Source of the DNA: Cloacibacterium sp. TD35
GTDB lineage: Bacteria; Bacteroidota; Bacteroidia; Flavobacteriales; Weeksellaceae
Direction of reading: 5' to 3'
DNA length: 64,000 nt
Assembly (NCBI RefSeq): GCF_028864635.1
Contig: NZ_CP104850.1
Coordinates: forward strand, 2,052,001-2,116,000
Below, piece after piece: positions 33,797 through 41,453 of this stretch (position 1 is its first letter; every line of letters starts with the position of its first letter). The position numbers and the translations under genes were made by a program. The notes under the pieces are model-generated. The model was not told the origin of the DNA. It was given only the letters and a program-made list of their open reading frames with translations, and made no database searches.

Positions 33797-33879
33797 GGCA
33801 GATAATTAATTTTTTGACACAATAAAATTAGACAAAAAATTAAAATATACAATATTAAATTTTTATAAAATTTTTCATT

Positions 33880-33957
33880 TTTGTAAACTTTTTGAAAATT
33901 TTAAAATATTAATACACTTAAAATCAATTATTTAAACAAAAAAATTTGTAAACTTTT
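33880..33957. repeat. Direct repeat TTTGTAAACTTTT upstream of nrdJ
   Basis: Identical 13-mers at 33880-33892 and 33945-33957, start to start 65 bp, in the region between the nrdJ start and the M14 peptidase terminator. Each contains TTTGTAAA, a half of the palindrome found upstream of the M14, TerC and XRE genes. A related ACTGTAAACTTTC lies at 36767-36779. Confidence 0.45.
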
Positions 33958-34004
33958 ATGATATAAATCAAGAAATAAGTTTTTCATAAAATAAAATTTT
34001 AAAA

Positions 34005-34043
34005 TAAAAAAGCCTAATAATTTTTTAAAAATTAATAGGCTAA
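34005..34043 (-). terminator. Terminator of the M14 peptidase gene
   Basis: AGCCTA pairs with TAGGCT, with an inner AATTTTT/AAAAATT helix; on the minus strand a T run follows. Confidence 0.75.
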
Positions 34044-34072
34044 ATCTATAACGCAAAGAATAAATAGTTAAT

Positions 34073-35179
34073 TTATTCAATAGTAAAGTTCTGAACAGCT
34101 TCTAGTTTAGGGAATTTATTCTCTGAAATAAATTTCCGCCCTGTACAATCTATTTCTTTCCACCCTTTTTTTCTGTGTAGGTCTCCCACCTCCACTACAA
34201 TCGGAACAAAAGATATTTCTTCTTCACCCTCTTTGATTTCTTCTTTATATTGAACCGCAACATCTAATACACATTCAAAATCCGTATTAAGTTTCACATT
34301 TCTATAAATAACATCAAAATGCGATTCTTTATTTTCTGGGATTTCAAAATACGTTTCGTAGCCATAGCTTTTTCTATCTAATAATCCAATGCTAGAAAGT
34401 GCCGTATATAAAGCAATTGTATAATATTTTCTAGTACCAAAACGTTGATAATCTTCAGGAAAATGTCCACCTTCAAATAAAATTACTGGAATTCCTGCTC
34501 TCATGAAATTATCACCAGTAGAAGTTGGGTAAAACTCATCAGAATATCTTGCCAATTGATTAGGAATTTGCATTCTCAATACATTATATATACTAGCGAT
34601 AACCGCCATACTTTTTTTGCGATTTTCAGTAATCATTCTATCATAATCTTCTGAAGGCGCTAAAAAAGATAAAGTAGCGGGATTTTTACCATCTGTAGAA
34701 AAAATAGTCCTTTGCTCATGTAAATTCAGAGCGTAATCATATTTTTTAGAAAACGCAATTTCTTTTAACAGCTTCATTTCGCAGCTTGCATTCTGTAAAT
34801 AGTCTCTATTCATATCTATATCAAGAGAATTTCTGCGCGACCAAACTTTAGAACCATCCGGATTGAGCATAAAAATGAAATCTAAAGATATATTTTGGAA
34901 TAATTTGTCTTTGAGTTGAGGTTGAGATTCTAAAGAATACCATAAGTCTAACATGCAGTGAGTAGAATTACTCTCATTACCGTGCATTTGAGACCATGCC
35001 AACACTTTTATATCACCAGAACCATAAGAAAATTGATAAATAGGCTCACCTAGAGTAGAAGTACCAATTAAAGTAATATAATCGCTGAGATTCTCTTGTA
35101 GAAATTTTTGAAGGTTATTAGGCGAAATATAACGATTTGGGAAATTAGGGTTTTTGTGATATTGAAAAGTAGAATGCAT
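34073..35179 (-). CDS. M14 family zinc carboxypeptidase-like protein
   Basis: A 368-residue metallopeptidase of the M14 family. The zinc ligands are His66 and Glu69 in QMHGNESN and His154 in LNLHEQR. NPDGS (106-110) and MNRDY (123-127) supply the substrate carboxylate-binding Asn-Arg pair. No signal peptide is visible, so it is probably cytoplasmic, like succinylglutamate-desuccinylase- or murein-peptide-amidase-like members. The substrate is unknown. Its promoter region carries a palindrome copy shared with the divergent TerC gene. Confidence 0.85.
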   Translation of the reverse strand: MHSTFQYHKNPNFPNRYISPNNLQKFLQENLSDYITLIGTSTLGEPIYQFSYGSGDIKVLAWSQMHGNESNSTHCMLDLWYSLESQPQLKDKLFQNISLDFIFMLNPDGSKVWSRRNSLDIDMNRDYLQNASCEMKLLKEIAFSKKYDYALNLHEQRTIFSTDGKNPATLSFLAPSEDYDRMITENRKKSMAVIASIYNVLRMQIPNQLARYSDEFYPTSTGDNFMRAGIPVILFEGGHFPEDYQRFGTRKYYTIALYTALSSIGLLDRKSYGYETYFEIPENKESHFDVIYRNVKLNTDFECVLDVAVQYKEEIKEGEEEISFVPIVVEVGDLHRKKGWKEIDCTGRKFISENKFPKLEAVQNFTIE

Positions 35180-35202
35180 AATGTGGATAAATTTTGACGA
35201 TT

Positions 35203-35210
35203 CAAAAATA
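35203..35210 (-). promoter_or_regulatory. -7 promoter box of the M14 peptidase gene
   Basis: TATTTTTG on the minus strand, 24 nt from the start at 35179. The -33 position is weak. Confidence 0.6.
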
Positions 35211-35234
35211 CTATAAAAAGAATTAATCTCCTAA

Positions 35235-35248
35235 TTAACATTTGTAAA
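35235..35248. promoter_or_regulatory. Operator-like palindrome, M14 copy
   Basis: TTAACATTTGTAAA, with one mismatch to the palindrome TTTACATTTGTAAA. Its centre is about 31 bp upstream of the M14 -7 box, just outside the expected -33 position. Confidence 0.45.
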
Positions 35249-35469
35249 TAATTTAAACAATAAAAAAAGACAGAATGTCTGTGGAAAAAATTGTTAATTT
35301 CATAATCTGTAATTAAAAAATATAAAATAAACAAAATCAGTATTTTAAGTAGTTTATATAAAGTTAATTTATAAATATACTTTAATATGTAGATCGTACT
35401 AATAAAGCCATTTGTAGAGTTATACCATTAAACATTTTTAATGTTGATAAGGTTGTGATATTTTACTTA

Positions 35470-35483
35470 TTTACAAATGTAAA
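35470..35483. promoter_or_regulatory. Operator-like palindrome, TerC copy
   Basis: TTTACAAATGTAAA is a perfect 14-bp palindrome. It ends 3 bp before the -33 TTG of the TerC promoter. Confidence 0.55.
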
Positions 35484-35486
35484 ATA

Positions 35487-35516
35487 TTGGATTTTTTCTA
35501 ATTATAGTTATCTTTG
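35487..35516 (+). promoter_or_regulatory. Promoter of the second TerC gene
   Basis: TTG (35487-35489), a 19-nt spacer, and TATCTTTG (35509-35516), whose G is 23 nt before the ATG at 35539. It is a well-formed Bacteroidota promoter. Confidence 0.7.
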
Positions 35517-35538
35517 AGGACTTAAAATTTTAGAATTC

Positions 35539-36636
35539 ATGTCAAACGAAACCTTATTTCTACTATCCTTTGTAGTTTTTATCTTTTTTATACTGGCATT
35601 AGACTTAGGACTATTGCATAAAAAATCAGACACTATTTCGCTGAGACAAGCTGGTTTAATGAGTTTTTTTGTCGTTTGTTTGTCTTTAGCCTTTTATTTT
35701 CTTCTCATTACCTATGGACATATGCTTCATGGAATAGATAGTATAGAAAAGCTACAAACAGTAATAAATAGGCATCATCATCCAGTAAAAGTTATTCCGA
35801 ATAATCTGGAACAGAGCATAGCACTCTACAATCAGAACCTAGGATTAGAATATCTTACTGGTTATGTAGTAGAATATGCTCTATCAGTAGACAATATATT
35901 TGTAATTGTTTTGGTATTTACTGCTTTTGGAGTTGCACCAAGAAATTATCACAGAGTTCTTTTTTGGGGCATTTTAGGAGCTATTGTAATGCGTTTCATC
36001 TTTATCTTCGTAGGTGCTGCTTTAATTGAAAAATTCAGCTGGATTATGTATGTTTTCGGAGCGTTTCTGGTATTTACAGGTATCAAAATGTTTGTGGATA
36101 AAGATAAAGATGAGGAAATAGATACTCAGAATCACCCAGTTGTAAGATTTGCCAATAAATATTTTAAAGTTCATCCACACTTTGTGGGCAGTAAATTCTT
36201 TGTAACAATTGATGGAGTTAAGAAACTTACACCATTATTCTTAGTTCTTATCATCATAGAATTTACCGATTTGATTTTTGCAGTAGATTCTATTCCTGCA
36301 ATATTTTCAGTAACTAAAGACCCTTATATCGTCTTCTTTTCGAACATTTTTGCGATTATCGGACTTCGTTCTATGTTCTTCTTATTAGCAGGAATTATCG
36401 ATAAGTTTAGGTTCTTAAAAATAGGTTTAGCAGCATTACTCACATTCATTGGTTTAAAAATGCTAGGACATAGTTACCTAGAAGAATGGGGCTTTGGTAC
36501 AACGCATTCTTTATTAATCATTGTAAGTATTTTAGGAGCTAGTGTATTCTTCTCATTACTGTTTCCAGAGAAGAAAAAAGACAGAAAACTGAAATTTAAT
36601 CCAGACGATGAAAAACATCTTCATCATCACGAATAA
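35539..36636 (+). CDS. TerC family membrane protein, long form (Alx-like)
   Basis: A 365-residue TerC-family protein with about nine hydrophobic segments. The repeated acidic motifs are EYALSVDNIFVIVLVF and EFTDLIFAVDSIPAIFSV. A His-rich C-terminus (KHLHHHE) follows. The length and the N-terminal extension resemble Alx/TerC proteins, implicated in manganese homeostasis; Alx in E. coli is alkali- and Mn-responsive. Its promoter abuts the perfect palindrome at 35470-35483. It is followed by a terminator and then by the XRE regulator in the same direction. Confidence 0.88.
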   Translation: MSNETLFLLSFVVFIFFILALDLGLLHKKSDTISLRQAGLMSFFVVCLSLAFYFLLITYGHMLHGIDSIEKLQTVINRHHHPVKVIPNNLEQSIALYNQNLGLEYLTGYVVEYALSVDNIFVIVLVFTAFGVAPRNYHRVLFWGILGAIVMRFIFIFVGAALIEKFSWIMYVFGAFLVFTGIKMFVDKDKDEEIDTQNHPVVRFANKYFKVHPHFVGSKFFVTIDGVKKLTPLFLVLIIIEFTDLIFAVDSIPAIFSVTKDPYIVFFSNIFAIIGLRSMFFLLAGIIDKFRFLKIGLAALLTFIGLKMLGHSYLEEWGFGTTHSLLIIVSILGASVFFSLLFPEKKKDRKLKFNPDDEKHLHHHE

Positions 36637-36643
36637 AAATTTA

Positions 36644-36670
36644 AACTCTCATTATTGAGAGTTTTTTTTT
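36644..36670 (+). terminator. Terminator of the second TerC gene
   Basis: AACTCTCA and TGAGAGTT pair with a 4-nt loop, followed by a run of nine T. Confidence 0.9.
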
Positions 36671-36754
36671 GTGCTTTATGAGAAAAATATATTAGAATTT
36701 TAATATTGTAAATTATGTAAAATCCTTTATTCATTATGGTTTTAGTTATGTTTA

Positions 36755-36831
36755 TACAAATGTAAAACTGTAAACTTTCTCATTGTTTACATTTGTATTT
36801 ACTTATGTAAATTATAATTATTACATTTGTA
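36755..36831. promoter_or_regulatory. Three spaced operator-like palindromes before the XRE regulator gene
   Basis: TACAAATGTA at 36755-36764 and TACATTTGTA at 36788-36797 and 36822-36831 (the same site in either orientation). They are 33 and 34 bp apart, about three helical turns. The last one lies directly before the ATG at 36834, and its TACATTTG also fits the -7 consensus. Confidence 0.55.
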
Positions 36832-36833
36832 AC

Positions 36834-37379
36834 ATGAATATAAATGACAGATTTACTAAAATTTTAGAATATTCTGGATTTACCGCATCAGAATTTGCAG
36901 ACGAAATAGATGTTCAGCGCTCCAGTATTTCGCATATCATTTCGGGGAGAAATAAGCCTTCCCTAGAATTTATTGTAAAGATAAAAAATAGATTCCCAGA
37001 AATTAGTTGGGATTGGATAATTTTAGGACAAGGAGAAATGTTACAAAATGATTCTGCTCTATCCAATAGCGAATCAAAAATAAATCTAGAGGAAGAAAAT
37101 TCTTCGCCTGATCTTTTTACATTAATTGATGAAGATTATAAAAATGAAATTTTTATTCAAGAAAATCTTCAAAAAGAAACGCCGCGAGAATCTAATACAC
37201 CTTTCCCTTTTCCAAAAAAAGAAAAAATAAGCGATTCTCAGCGATTAGAAGTTCAGGAAGATATTTCAGAAGTTCAAAATATTGTAAATCAATCAGTTAC
37301 TAATAATTCTACTGAAAACAAGATTAAAAGAATTGTTTTCTTCTACGAAAACGGAAAATTTGAGGTTTTTGAACCTTAA
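36834..37379 (+). CDS. XRE/CI-type helix-turn-helix regulator
   Basis: A 181-residue protein. Residues 4-65 form a helix-turn-helix domain of the XRE class (FTKILEYSGFTASEFADEI, then VQRSSISHIISGRNKPSLEFIVKI, with the recognition helix around RSSISHIISG). The rest (70-165) is acidic, Ser/Asn/Glu-rich and probably disordered, ending in a short basic strand KIKRIVFFYENGKFEVFEP. There is no obvious protease or ligand domain. Three palindromes lie upstream, the last touching the start codon, which suggests autoregulation. If the overlapping TACATTTG is its -7 box, the mRNA is essentially leaderless. Confidence 0.85.
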   Translation: MNINDRFTKILEYSGFTASEFADEIDVQRSSISHIISGRNKPSLEFIVKIKNRFPEISWDWIILGQGEMLQNDSALSNSESKINLEEENSSPDLFTLIDEDYKNEIFIQENLQKETPRESNTPFPFPKKEKISDSQRLEVQEDISEVQNIVNQSVTNNSTENKIKRIVFFYENGKFEVFEP

Positions 37380-37428
37380 CAGATGTAATAATTGAGAATT
37401 TTAAAAATTCTTTAGTTCCATAAAATAA

Positions 37429-37460
37429 AAAAGCATTCCAAAAATTTTTGGAATGCTTTT
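37429..37460. terminator. Bidirectional terminator between XRE and rplS genes
   Basis: AAAGCATTCCAAAAA and TTTTTGGAATGCTTT form a perfect 15-bp palindrome with A/T tracts on both sides. Confidence 0.9.
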
Positions 37461-37481
37461 ATTCTTTTTCTAGAGAGGTGA

Positions 37482-37835
37482 TTACTTTTTGTAAGCAGCA
37501 TCTTTGATTCTTGCTCTCTTACCTCTAAGATCTCTGAAGTAGAAAATTCTAGATCTTCTAACTTTTCCTCTTCTATCTACTTCAATTTTTTGTAAAGCAG
37601 GCATGTTGATTGGGAAAACTCTTTCTACACCTACATCACCGCTCATTTTTCTGATGGTGAAAGTTTTAGTAGCACCTGTTCCTCTTAGTTGAATTACAAC
37701 TCCTTTGAAGAACTGAGTTCTCGTTTTGTTACCTTCTTTAATTTCGTAATACACAGTAATGGTATCACCAGCTTTGAATTCTGGGAATTCTTTTTTAGCA
37801 ATGTACTTGTCTTGTACGTACTTTAATAAATCCAT
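37482..37835 (-). CDS. rplS: 50S ribosomal protein bL19
   Basis: A 117-residue bL19, at the interface of the ribosomal subunits. It shows FKAGDTITVYYEIKEGNKTRTQFFKGVVIQLRG, of which the family core is AGDTI and GVVI, then TFTIRKMS, GVERVFPI and RRSRIFYFRDLRGK. It is monocistronic here, without trmD or rimM neighbours. A promoter with both elements and a structured 65-nt leader precede it. Confidence 0.97.
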   Translation of the reverse strand: MDLLKYVQDKYIAKKEFPEFKAGDTITVYYEIKEGNKTRTQFFKGVVIQLRGTGATKTFTIRKMSGDVGVERVFPINMPALQKIEVDRRGKVRRSRIFYFRDLRGKRARIKDAAYKK

Positions 37836-37838
37836 TTT

Positions 37839-37903
37839 TTATAAAAAATAATTTTTGGAAAGCTAAACAACGTTCACGGCTTTCGTCAGAGGTTGATTAA
37901 CAG
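37839..37903 (-). ncRNA. Candidate bL19 mRNA leader element
   Basis: Between the promoter and the rplS start, the minus-strand leader contains GAAAGC and GCTTTC (37859-37885) closing a 15-nt loop, preceded by a CCTGTTAATCAACC stretch. Leader RNAs before rplS that bind the protein have been described in Flavobacteria; I identify this one by position and structure only, not by model search. Confidence 0.45.
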
Positions 37904-37907
37904 GTTG

Positions 37908-37939
37908 CAAAACTATTAATTTTATTTGAAACAAGCAAA
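37908..37939 (-). promoter_or_regulatory. Promoter of rplS
   Basis: On the minus strand TTTG (37936-37939), a 20-nt spacer, and TAGTTTTG (37908-37915). It leaves a leader of about 65-70 nt before the start at 37835. Confidence 0.7.
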
Positions 37940-37993
37940 TATCTTTTGCAATTTTTATTGATAAAAACTTAAATCAATGAGTTATAGATTAAA

Positions 37994-38030
37994 CACAAAA
38001 AACCGCCTCATTTACAAAATGAGACGGTTT
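37994..38030 (-). terminator. Terminator of rpsA
   Basis: AAACCGCCTCATTT and AAATGAGACGGTTT pair with one mismatch and a 3-nt loop; the minus strand continues into a T run. Confidence 0.85.
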
Positions 38031-38054
38031 AAAATTTATGAAATCTCAGGAAGA

Positions 38055-39833
38055 TTATTTACCTTCTTCCATTCTTTTCTTCAGTTCTGCTAAAGCATCG
38101 ATATCACCAAGTGTAGATTTTTCTTCACCTGAAGAAGATGCAGCTGGTTTAGATTCCTTTGCAGCTTTTTTCTCTTCATCTCTGAAGATACCAGTGTGAG
38201 ATACTACTACTCTTTTGAATTCTTTGTTGAACTCGATTACTTTGAAATCAGCAGTTTCACCTTTTTTGATTTTAGAACCATCTTCTTTTTCTAATAATCT
38301 AGAAGGAGCGAAAGCTTCTACTTCAGCATCTTCGAACTGAACTTGAGCACCTTTATCGAAAACATCTGTAGCTTTTCCTGAGTGAACAGTTCCTTCTGCA
38401 TATTTAGTTTCGAATTTATCCCAAGGATTTTCAGTCAATTGTTTGTGACCTAAAGAAAGTCTTCTAGCTTCAGTATCTAATTCTAGAACGATTACGTCTA
38501 GTTTATCACCTACAGCACAGAACTCAGATGGATGTTTGATTTTCTTAGTCCAAGAAAGATCAGAAATGTAGATAAGACCATCAATTCCTTCTTCTAGTTC
38601 TACGAATACACCAAAGTTAGTGAAGTTTCTTACAGTACCTACGTGTTGAGAACCAACAGGGTATTTAGTTTGGATATCAGCCCATGGATCTGGAGTTAAT
38701 TGCTTAATTCCTAAAGAAATTTTTCTTTCTTCTCTATCTAAAGTAAGAACTACAGCTTCTACTTCGTCACCAATTTTCACGAAATCACCAGCAGATCTTA
38801 AGTGAGTAGACCAAGACATTTCAGAAACGTGGATAAGACCTTCTACACCTGGAGCAACTTCTACGAATGCACCATAGTCAGCAAGAACTACTACTTTTCC
38901 TTTTACTTTGTCACCTACTTTTAAGTCAGCAGAAAGAGCATCCCAAGGATGAGCTTCTAATTGCTTCATACCTAATTGGATTCTAGTTTTCTCATCATCG
39001 AAATCAAGGATAACCACTTTCACTACTTGACCGTCTGAAAGGATTTCTGATGGATGGTTTACTCTAGACCAAGAAAGATCTGTAATGTGGATAAGACCAT
39101 CTACACCACCTAAATCGATGAATACACCGTAAGAAGTGATGTTTTTAACAGTTCCTTCAAGAACTTGACCTTTCTCTAATTGAGAAATGATTTCTTTTTT
39201 CTGACCTTCAATATCAGCTTCGATTAACGCTTTGTGAGATACTACTACGTTTTTGAATTCTGGGTTGATTTTCACAACTTTGAATTCCATAGTTTTACCT
39301 ACGAATTGATCGTAATCTTTGATTGGTTTAACATCAATTTGAGAACCTGGTAAGAATGCTTCGATACCGAATACATCTACAATCATACCACCTTTAGTTC
39401 TAGATTTTACGAAACCGTTTACGATTTCTCCAGACTCGTGGTATTCATTTACTCTATCCCAAGCTTTAAGCGTTCTAGCTTTTTTGTGAGATAGCTGTAA
39501 TTGACCAGATTTGTCTTCTCTTCTGTCTACCATTACTTCTACTTCATCACCTACTTTAAGACCTTGGTTGTAACGGAATTCATTAAGAGAAATTACACCT
39601 TCAGATTTGAAATTGATATCTACAATCGCTTCTTTATCAGTTAATCTTACTACTTTACCGATGATAACATCAGTTTCAGAAAGATCATTAAGAGAACCTT
39701 TGTAGATTTCTTCTAAATCATTTTTTTCTTTTCTTGCATCAGCATCAAGACCTGATTCAAAAGAATCCCAATCAAATTGTTCTGGTGCTACGTTTGCATT
39801 TAATAATGCTTCTTGGTTTGTCAATTCAGACAT
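38055..39833 (-). CDS. rpsA: 30S ribosomal protein bS1
   Basis: A 592-residue S1 with about six S1 (OB-fold) repeats between residues 50 and 545, for example GVFIDLGGVDGLIHITDLSW, GAFVEVAPGVEGLIHVSEMSW and GVFVELEEGIDGLIYISDLSW (each repeat has the DGLIHI/SW pattern). The C-terminal tail is Lys/Glu/Ser-rich. S1 recruits mRNAs to the 30S subunit, which matters in a phylum that makes little use of Shine-Dalgarno pairing. It has its own promoter about 120 bp upstream and a terminator. Confidence 0.96.
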   Translation of the reverse strand: MSELTNQEALLNANVAPEQFDWDSFESGLDADARKEKNDLEEIYKGSLNDLSETDVIIGKVVRLTDKEAIVDINFKSEGVISLNEFRYNQGLKVGDEVEVMVDRREDKSGQLQLSHKKARTLKAWDRVNEYHESGEIVNGFVKSRTKGGMIVDVFGIEAFLPGSQIDVKPIKDYDQFVGKTMEFKVVKINPEFKNVVVSHKALIEADIEGQKKEIISQLEKGQVLEGTVKNITSYGVFIDLGGVDGLIHITDLSWSRVNHPSEILSDGQVVKVVILDFDDEKTRIQLGMKQLEAHPWDALSADLKVGDKVKGKVVVLADYGAFVEVAPGVEGLIHVSEMSWSTHLRSAGDFVKIGDEVEAVVLTLDREERKISLGIKQLTPDPWADIQTKYPVGSQHVGTVRNFTNFGVFVELEEGIDGLIYISDLSWTKKIKHPSEFCAVGDKLDVIVLELDTEARRLSLGHKQLTENPWDKFETKYAEGTVHSGKATDVFDKGAQVQFEDAEVEAFAPSRLLEKEDGSKIKKGETADFKVIEFNKEFKRVVVSHTGIFRDEEKKAAKESKPAASSSGEEKSTLGDIDALAELKKRMEEGK

Positions 39834-39937
39834 AATAAAAAAATTTGTATTCCTTCTTTTTTAGCTTTGGCTTACTGTGGATTCTAAAAAATACGGAAGA
39901 TGTTAATTACTAATGTTTTACTTCGCCAAAACTACTT

Positions 39938-39949
39938 CCACAAAAGTGG
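39938..39949 (-). promoter_or_regulatory. 5'-end hairpin in the rpsA leader
   Basis: CCAC and GTGG with a TTTT loop lie directly at the inferred transcript start, in a leader of about 110 nt. It could stabilise the message or take part in S1 autoregulation; the latter is speculative. Confidence 0.4.
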
Positions 39950-39951
39950 TG

Positions 39952-39981
39952 CAAAAATACAAACTTTTTACAAAATAGCAA
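39952..39981 (-). promoter_or_regulatory. Promoter of rpsA
   Basis: On the minus strand TTG (39979-39981), a 19-nt spacer, and TATTTTTG (39952-39959). It lies 119 nt from the start codon. Confidence 0.75.
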
Positions 39982-40089
39982 TGGCTTTTTCTGCTAATTT
40001 TCAAAGAATTATTCCGCCTAAATATACTTAATCAAGACTTTAATTTAAAGCATTATCAATAAGTTTCTGATAAACCCAAACCTTTACCT

Positions 40090-40097
40090 TAAATTTG
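40090..40097 (+). promoter_or_regulatory. -7 promoter box touching the helicase start codon
   Basis: TAAATTTG, with its G only 5 nt before the ATG at 40102. Transcription from it should begin at or beside the start codon, giving a leaderless message. Confidence 0.55.
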
Positions 40098-40101
40098 CAA
40101 A

Positions 40102-41409
40102 ATGGAATTACAACCAATTTATGAAAAACTGCAGATTCAGGAAATGAATCAAATGCAGAAATCTACTTATCAAGCTTCTGAAAACCAACAAGATATCATT
40201 CTACTCTCGCCTACAGGCTCTGGTAAAACCCTCGCGTTTTTGTTTCCAGTACTTAGAAATTTACAAAAAGATATTTCGGGAATTCAAGCGATTATTCTGG
40301 TTCCGGCAAGAGAATTGGCATTGCAAATAGAACAAGTTTTCAAAAATATGGGAACCGATTTTAAGGTAACCATTTGCTACGGTGGTCACGATAAAAAAAT
40401 TGAAATCAATAATCTTACTCAGGCTCCTGCTGTTTTAATTGGGACGCCAGGAAGAATTGCGTATCACCTCAAAAATAATAATTTCGAGCCCAAAACCATC
40501 AAAACTTTAGTTTTAGATGAATTTGACAAAGCTTTAGAATTAGGCTTTGAAGAAGATATGAACTTCATCATCAGCTCTTTAAAAAATGTCTCTCAGCGTT
40601 TTCTTACTTCTGCAACTGCTATGGATAATATTCCGAAATTTGTTGGATTAGAAAACGAAAAGACCATCAATTTTTTAAAATTAGGCGAAGTAAAACCTAA
40701 TATTCAACTAAAAAAAGTGATAACGATTCCGGAAGAAAAATTGGATACACTTTTTAAACTCATTTGCAAAATAGGCAACAAAAGAACACTTATTTTTTGC
40801 AATCACAGAGATGCTGTAGATAGAATTTCTGAACTTTTAAGAGAAAAAGGTATTGATAGAGAAACGTTTCACGGCGGCATGGAACAAGACGAAAGAGAAC
40901 GCGCTTTGTTAAAATTCAGAAATGATTCTACCCGAATTTTAATTACTACCGATTTAGCTTCCAGAGGTTTAGACATTCCAGAAGTAGAATCTATCGTACA
41001 TTATCAGTTACCTCCAAAAGAAGATGCTTTCATCCACAGAAACGGAAGGACTGCAAGAATGCATGCTAAAGGTTTTGCTTATTTAATTATGACTGAGGAA
41101 GAGAATTTCCCTTTCATTAAAGGAAATACGCCAGAAGAAAACATTACTGAAAATTACAGAATTCCTGCCCAAACTCCTTTCCAAACCATTTATATAAGCG
41201 CAGGAAAAAAAGACAAAGTAAACAAAGTAGACATTGTAGGCTATCTCATCAAAAAAGGTGAACTATCGAAAGATGACATTGGCATCATTGAAGTAAAAGA
41301 CACTACTTCTTATGTAGCAGTTACTAGAAATAAAGTAAAAGATGTTCTGAAAAAACTCGCCAACGAAAAGCTAAAAGGCAAGAAAATAAAAATGGAAATT
41401 GCTTATTAA
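40102..41409 (+). CDS. DEAD-box-type RNA helicase with a DEFD motif II
   Basis: A 435-residue superfamily 2 helicase. In order: a Q-motif-like N-terminus, Walker A SPTGSGKT at 36-43, PARELA, TPGRIA, motif II DEFD at 139-142 (in place of DEAD), TSATA, then the second RecA domain with TDLASRGLDIPEVE and HRNGRTAR. The C-terminus (about 360-435) is a small basic domain likely to bind RNA, as in DbpA-like helicases. The role is probably ribosome assembly or mRNA turnover. The -7 box lies 5 nt before the ATG, so it is a leaderless candidate; a later start would remove the Q motif. Confidence 0.92.
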   Translation: MELQPIYEKLQIQEMNQMQKSTYQASENQQDIILLSPTGSGKTLAFLFPVLRNLQKDISGIQAIILVPARELALQIEQVFKNMGTDFKVTICYGGHDKKIEINNLTQAPAVLIGTPGRIAYHLKNNNFEPKTIKTLVLDEFDKALELGFEEDMNFIISSLKNVSQRFLTSATAMDNIPKFVGLENEKTINFLKLGEVKPNIQLKKVITIPEEKLDTLFKLICKIGNKRTLIFCNHRDAVDRISELLREKGIDRETFHGGMEQDERERALLKFRNDSTRILITTDLASRGLDIPEVESIVHYQLPPKEDAFIHRNGRTARMHAKGFAYLIMTEEENFPFIKGNTPEENITENYRIPAQTPFQTIYISAGKKDKVNKVDIVGYLIKKGELSKDDIGIIEVKDTTSYVAVTRNKVKDVLKKLANEKLKGKKIKMEIAY

Positions 41410-41412
41410 AAC

Positions 41413-41447
41413 AAATGCCAAAGATTAACTTCTTTGGCATTTTTATT
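41413..41447. terminator. Terminator between helicase and SMP-30 genes
   Basis: AAATGCCAAAGA and TCTTTGGCATTT pair with a 6-nt loop; T runs lie on both sides. Confidence 0.9.
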
Positions 41448-41453
41448 AAGTTT

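Larger units (their letters stand above)
35180..35538. other. 359-bp divergent regulatory region between M14 and TerC genes
   Basis: No coding sequence is seen here. From left to right it holds the M14 promoter, a palindrome copy with one mismatch (35235-35248), a short AGACA/TGTCT hairpin followed by T on the minus strand (35268-35281), AT-rich sequence, the perfect palindrome (35470-35483), and the TerC promoter (35487-35516). Confidence 0.6.

Noticed and set aside
33797-33870. Possible NrdR boxes upstream of nrdJ (ACACAATA at 33817 and ATACAATA at 33847)
   Set aside because: Only half of the NrdR consensus is present at each place, the second copy is poor, and the distance is 30 rather than 31-32 bp.
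35268-35290. A minus-strand terminator or small RNA in the M14-TerC intergenic region
   Set aside because: The AGACA/TGTCT stem is only 5 bp and no promoter or gene upstream on that strand would use it.
12235-36636. The two TerC genes as a tellurite resistance system
   Set aside because: They lie 22 kb apart and no terA, terB, terD or terE-like genes are present; TerC proteins are now linked more to metal homeostasis.
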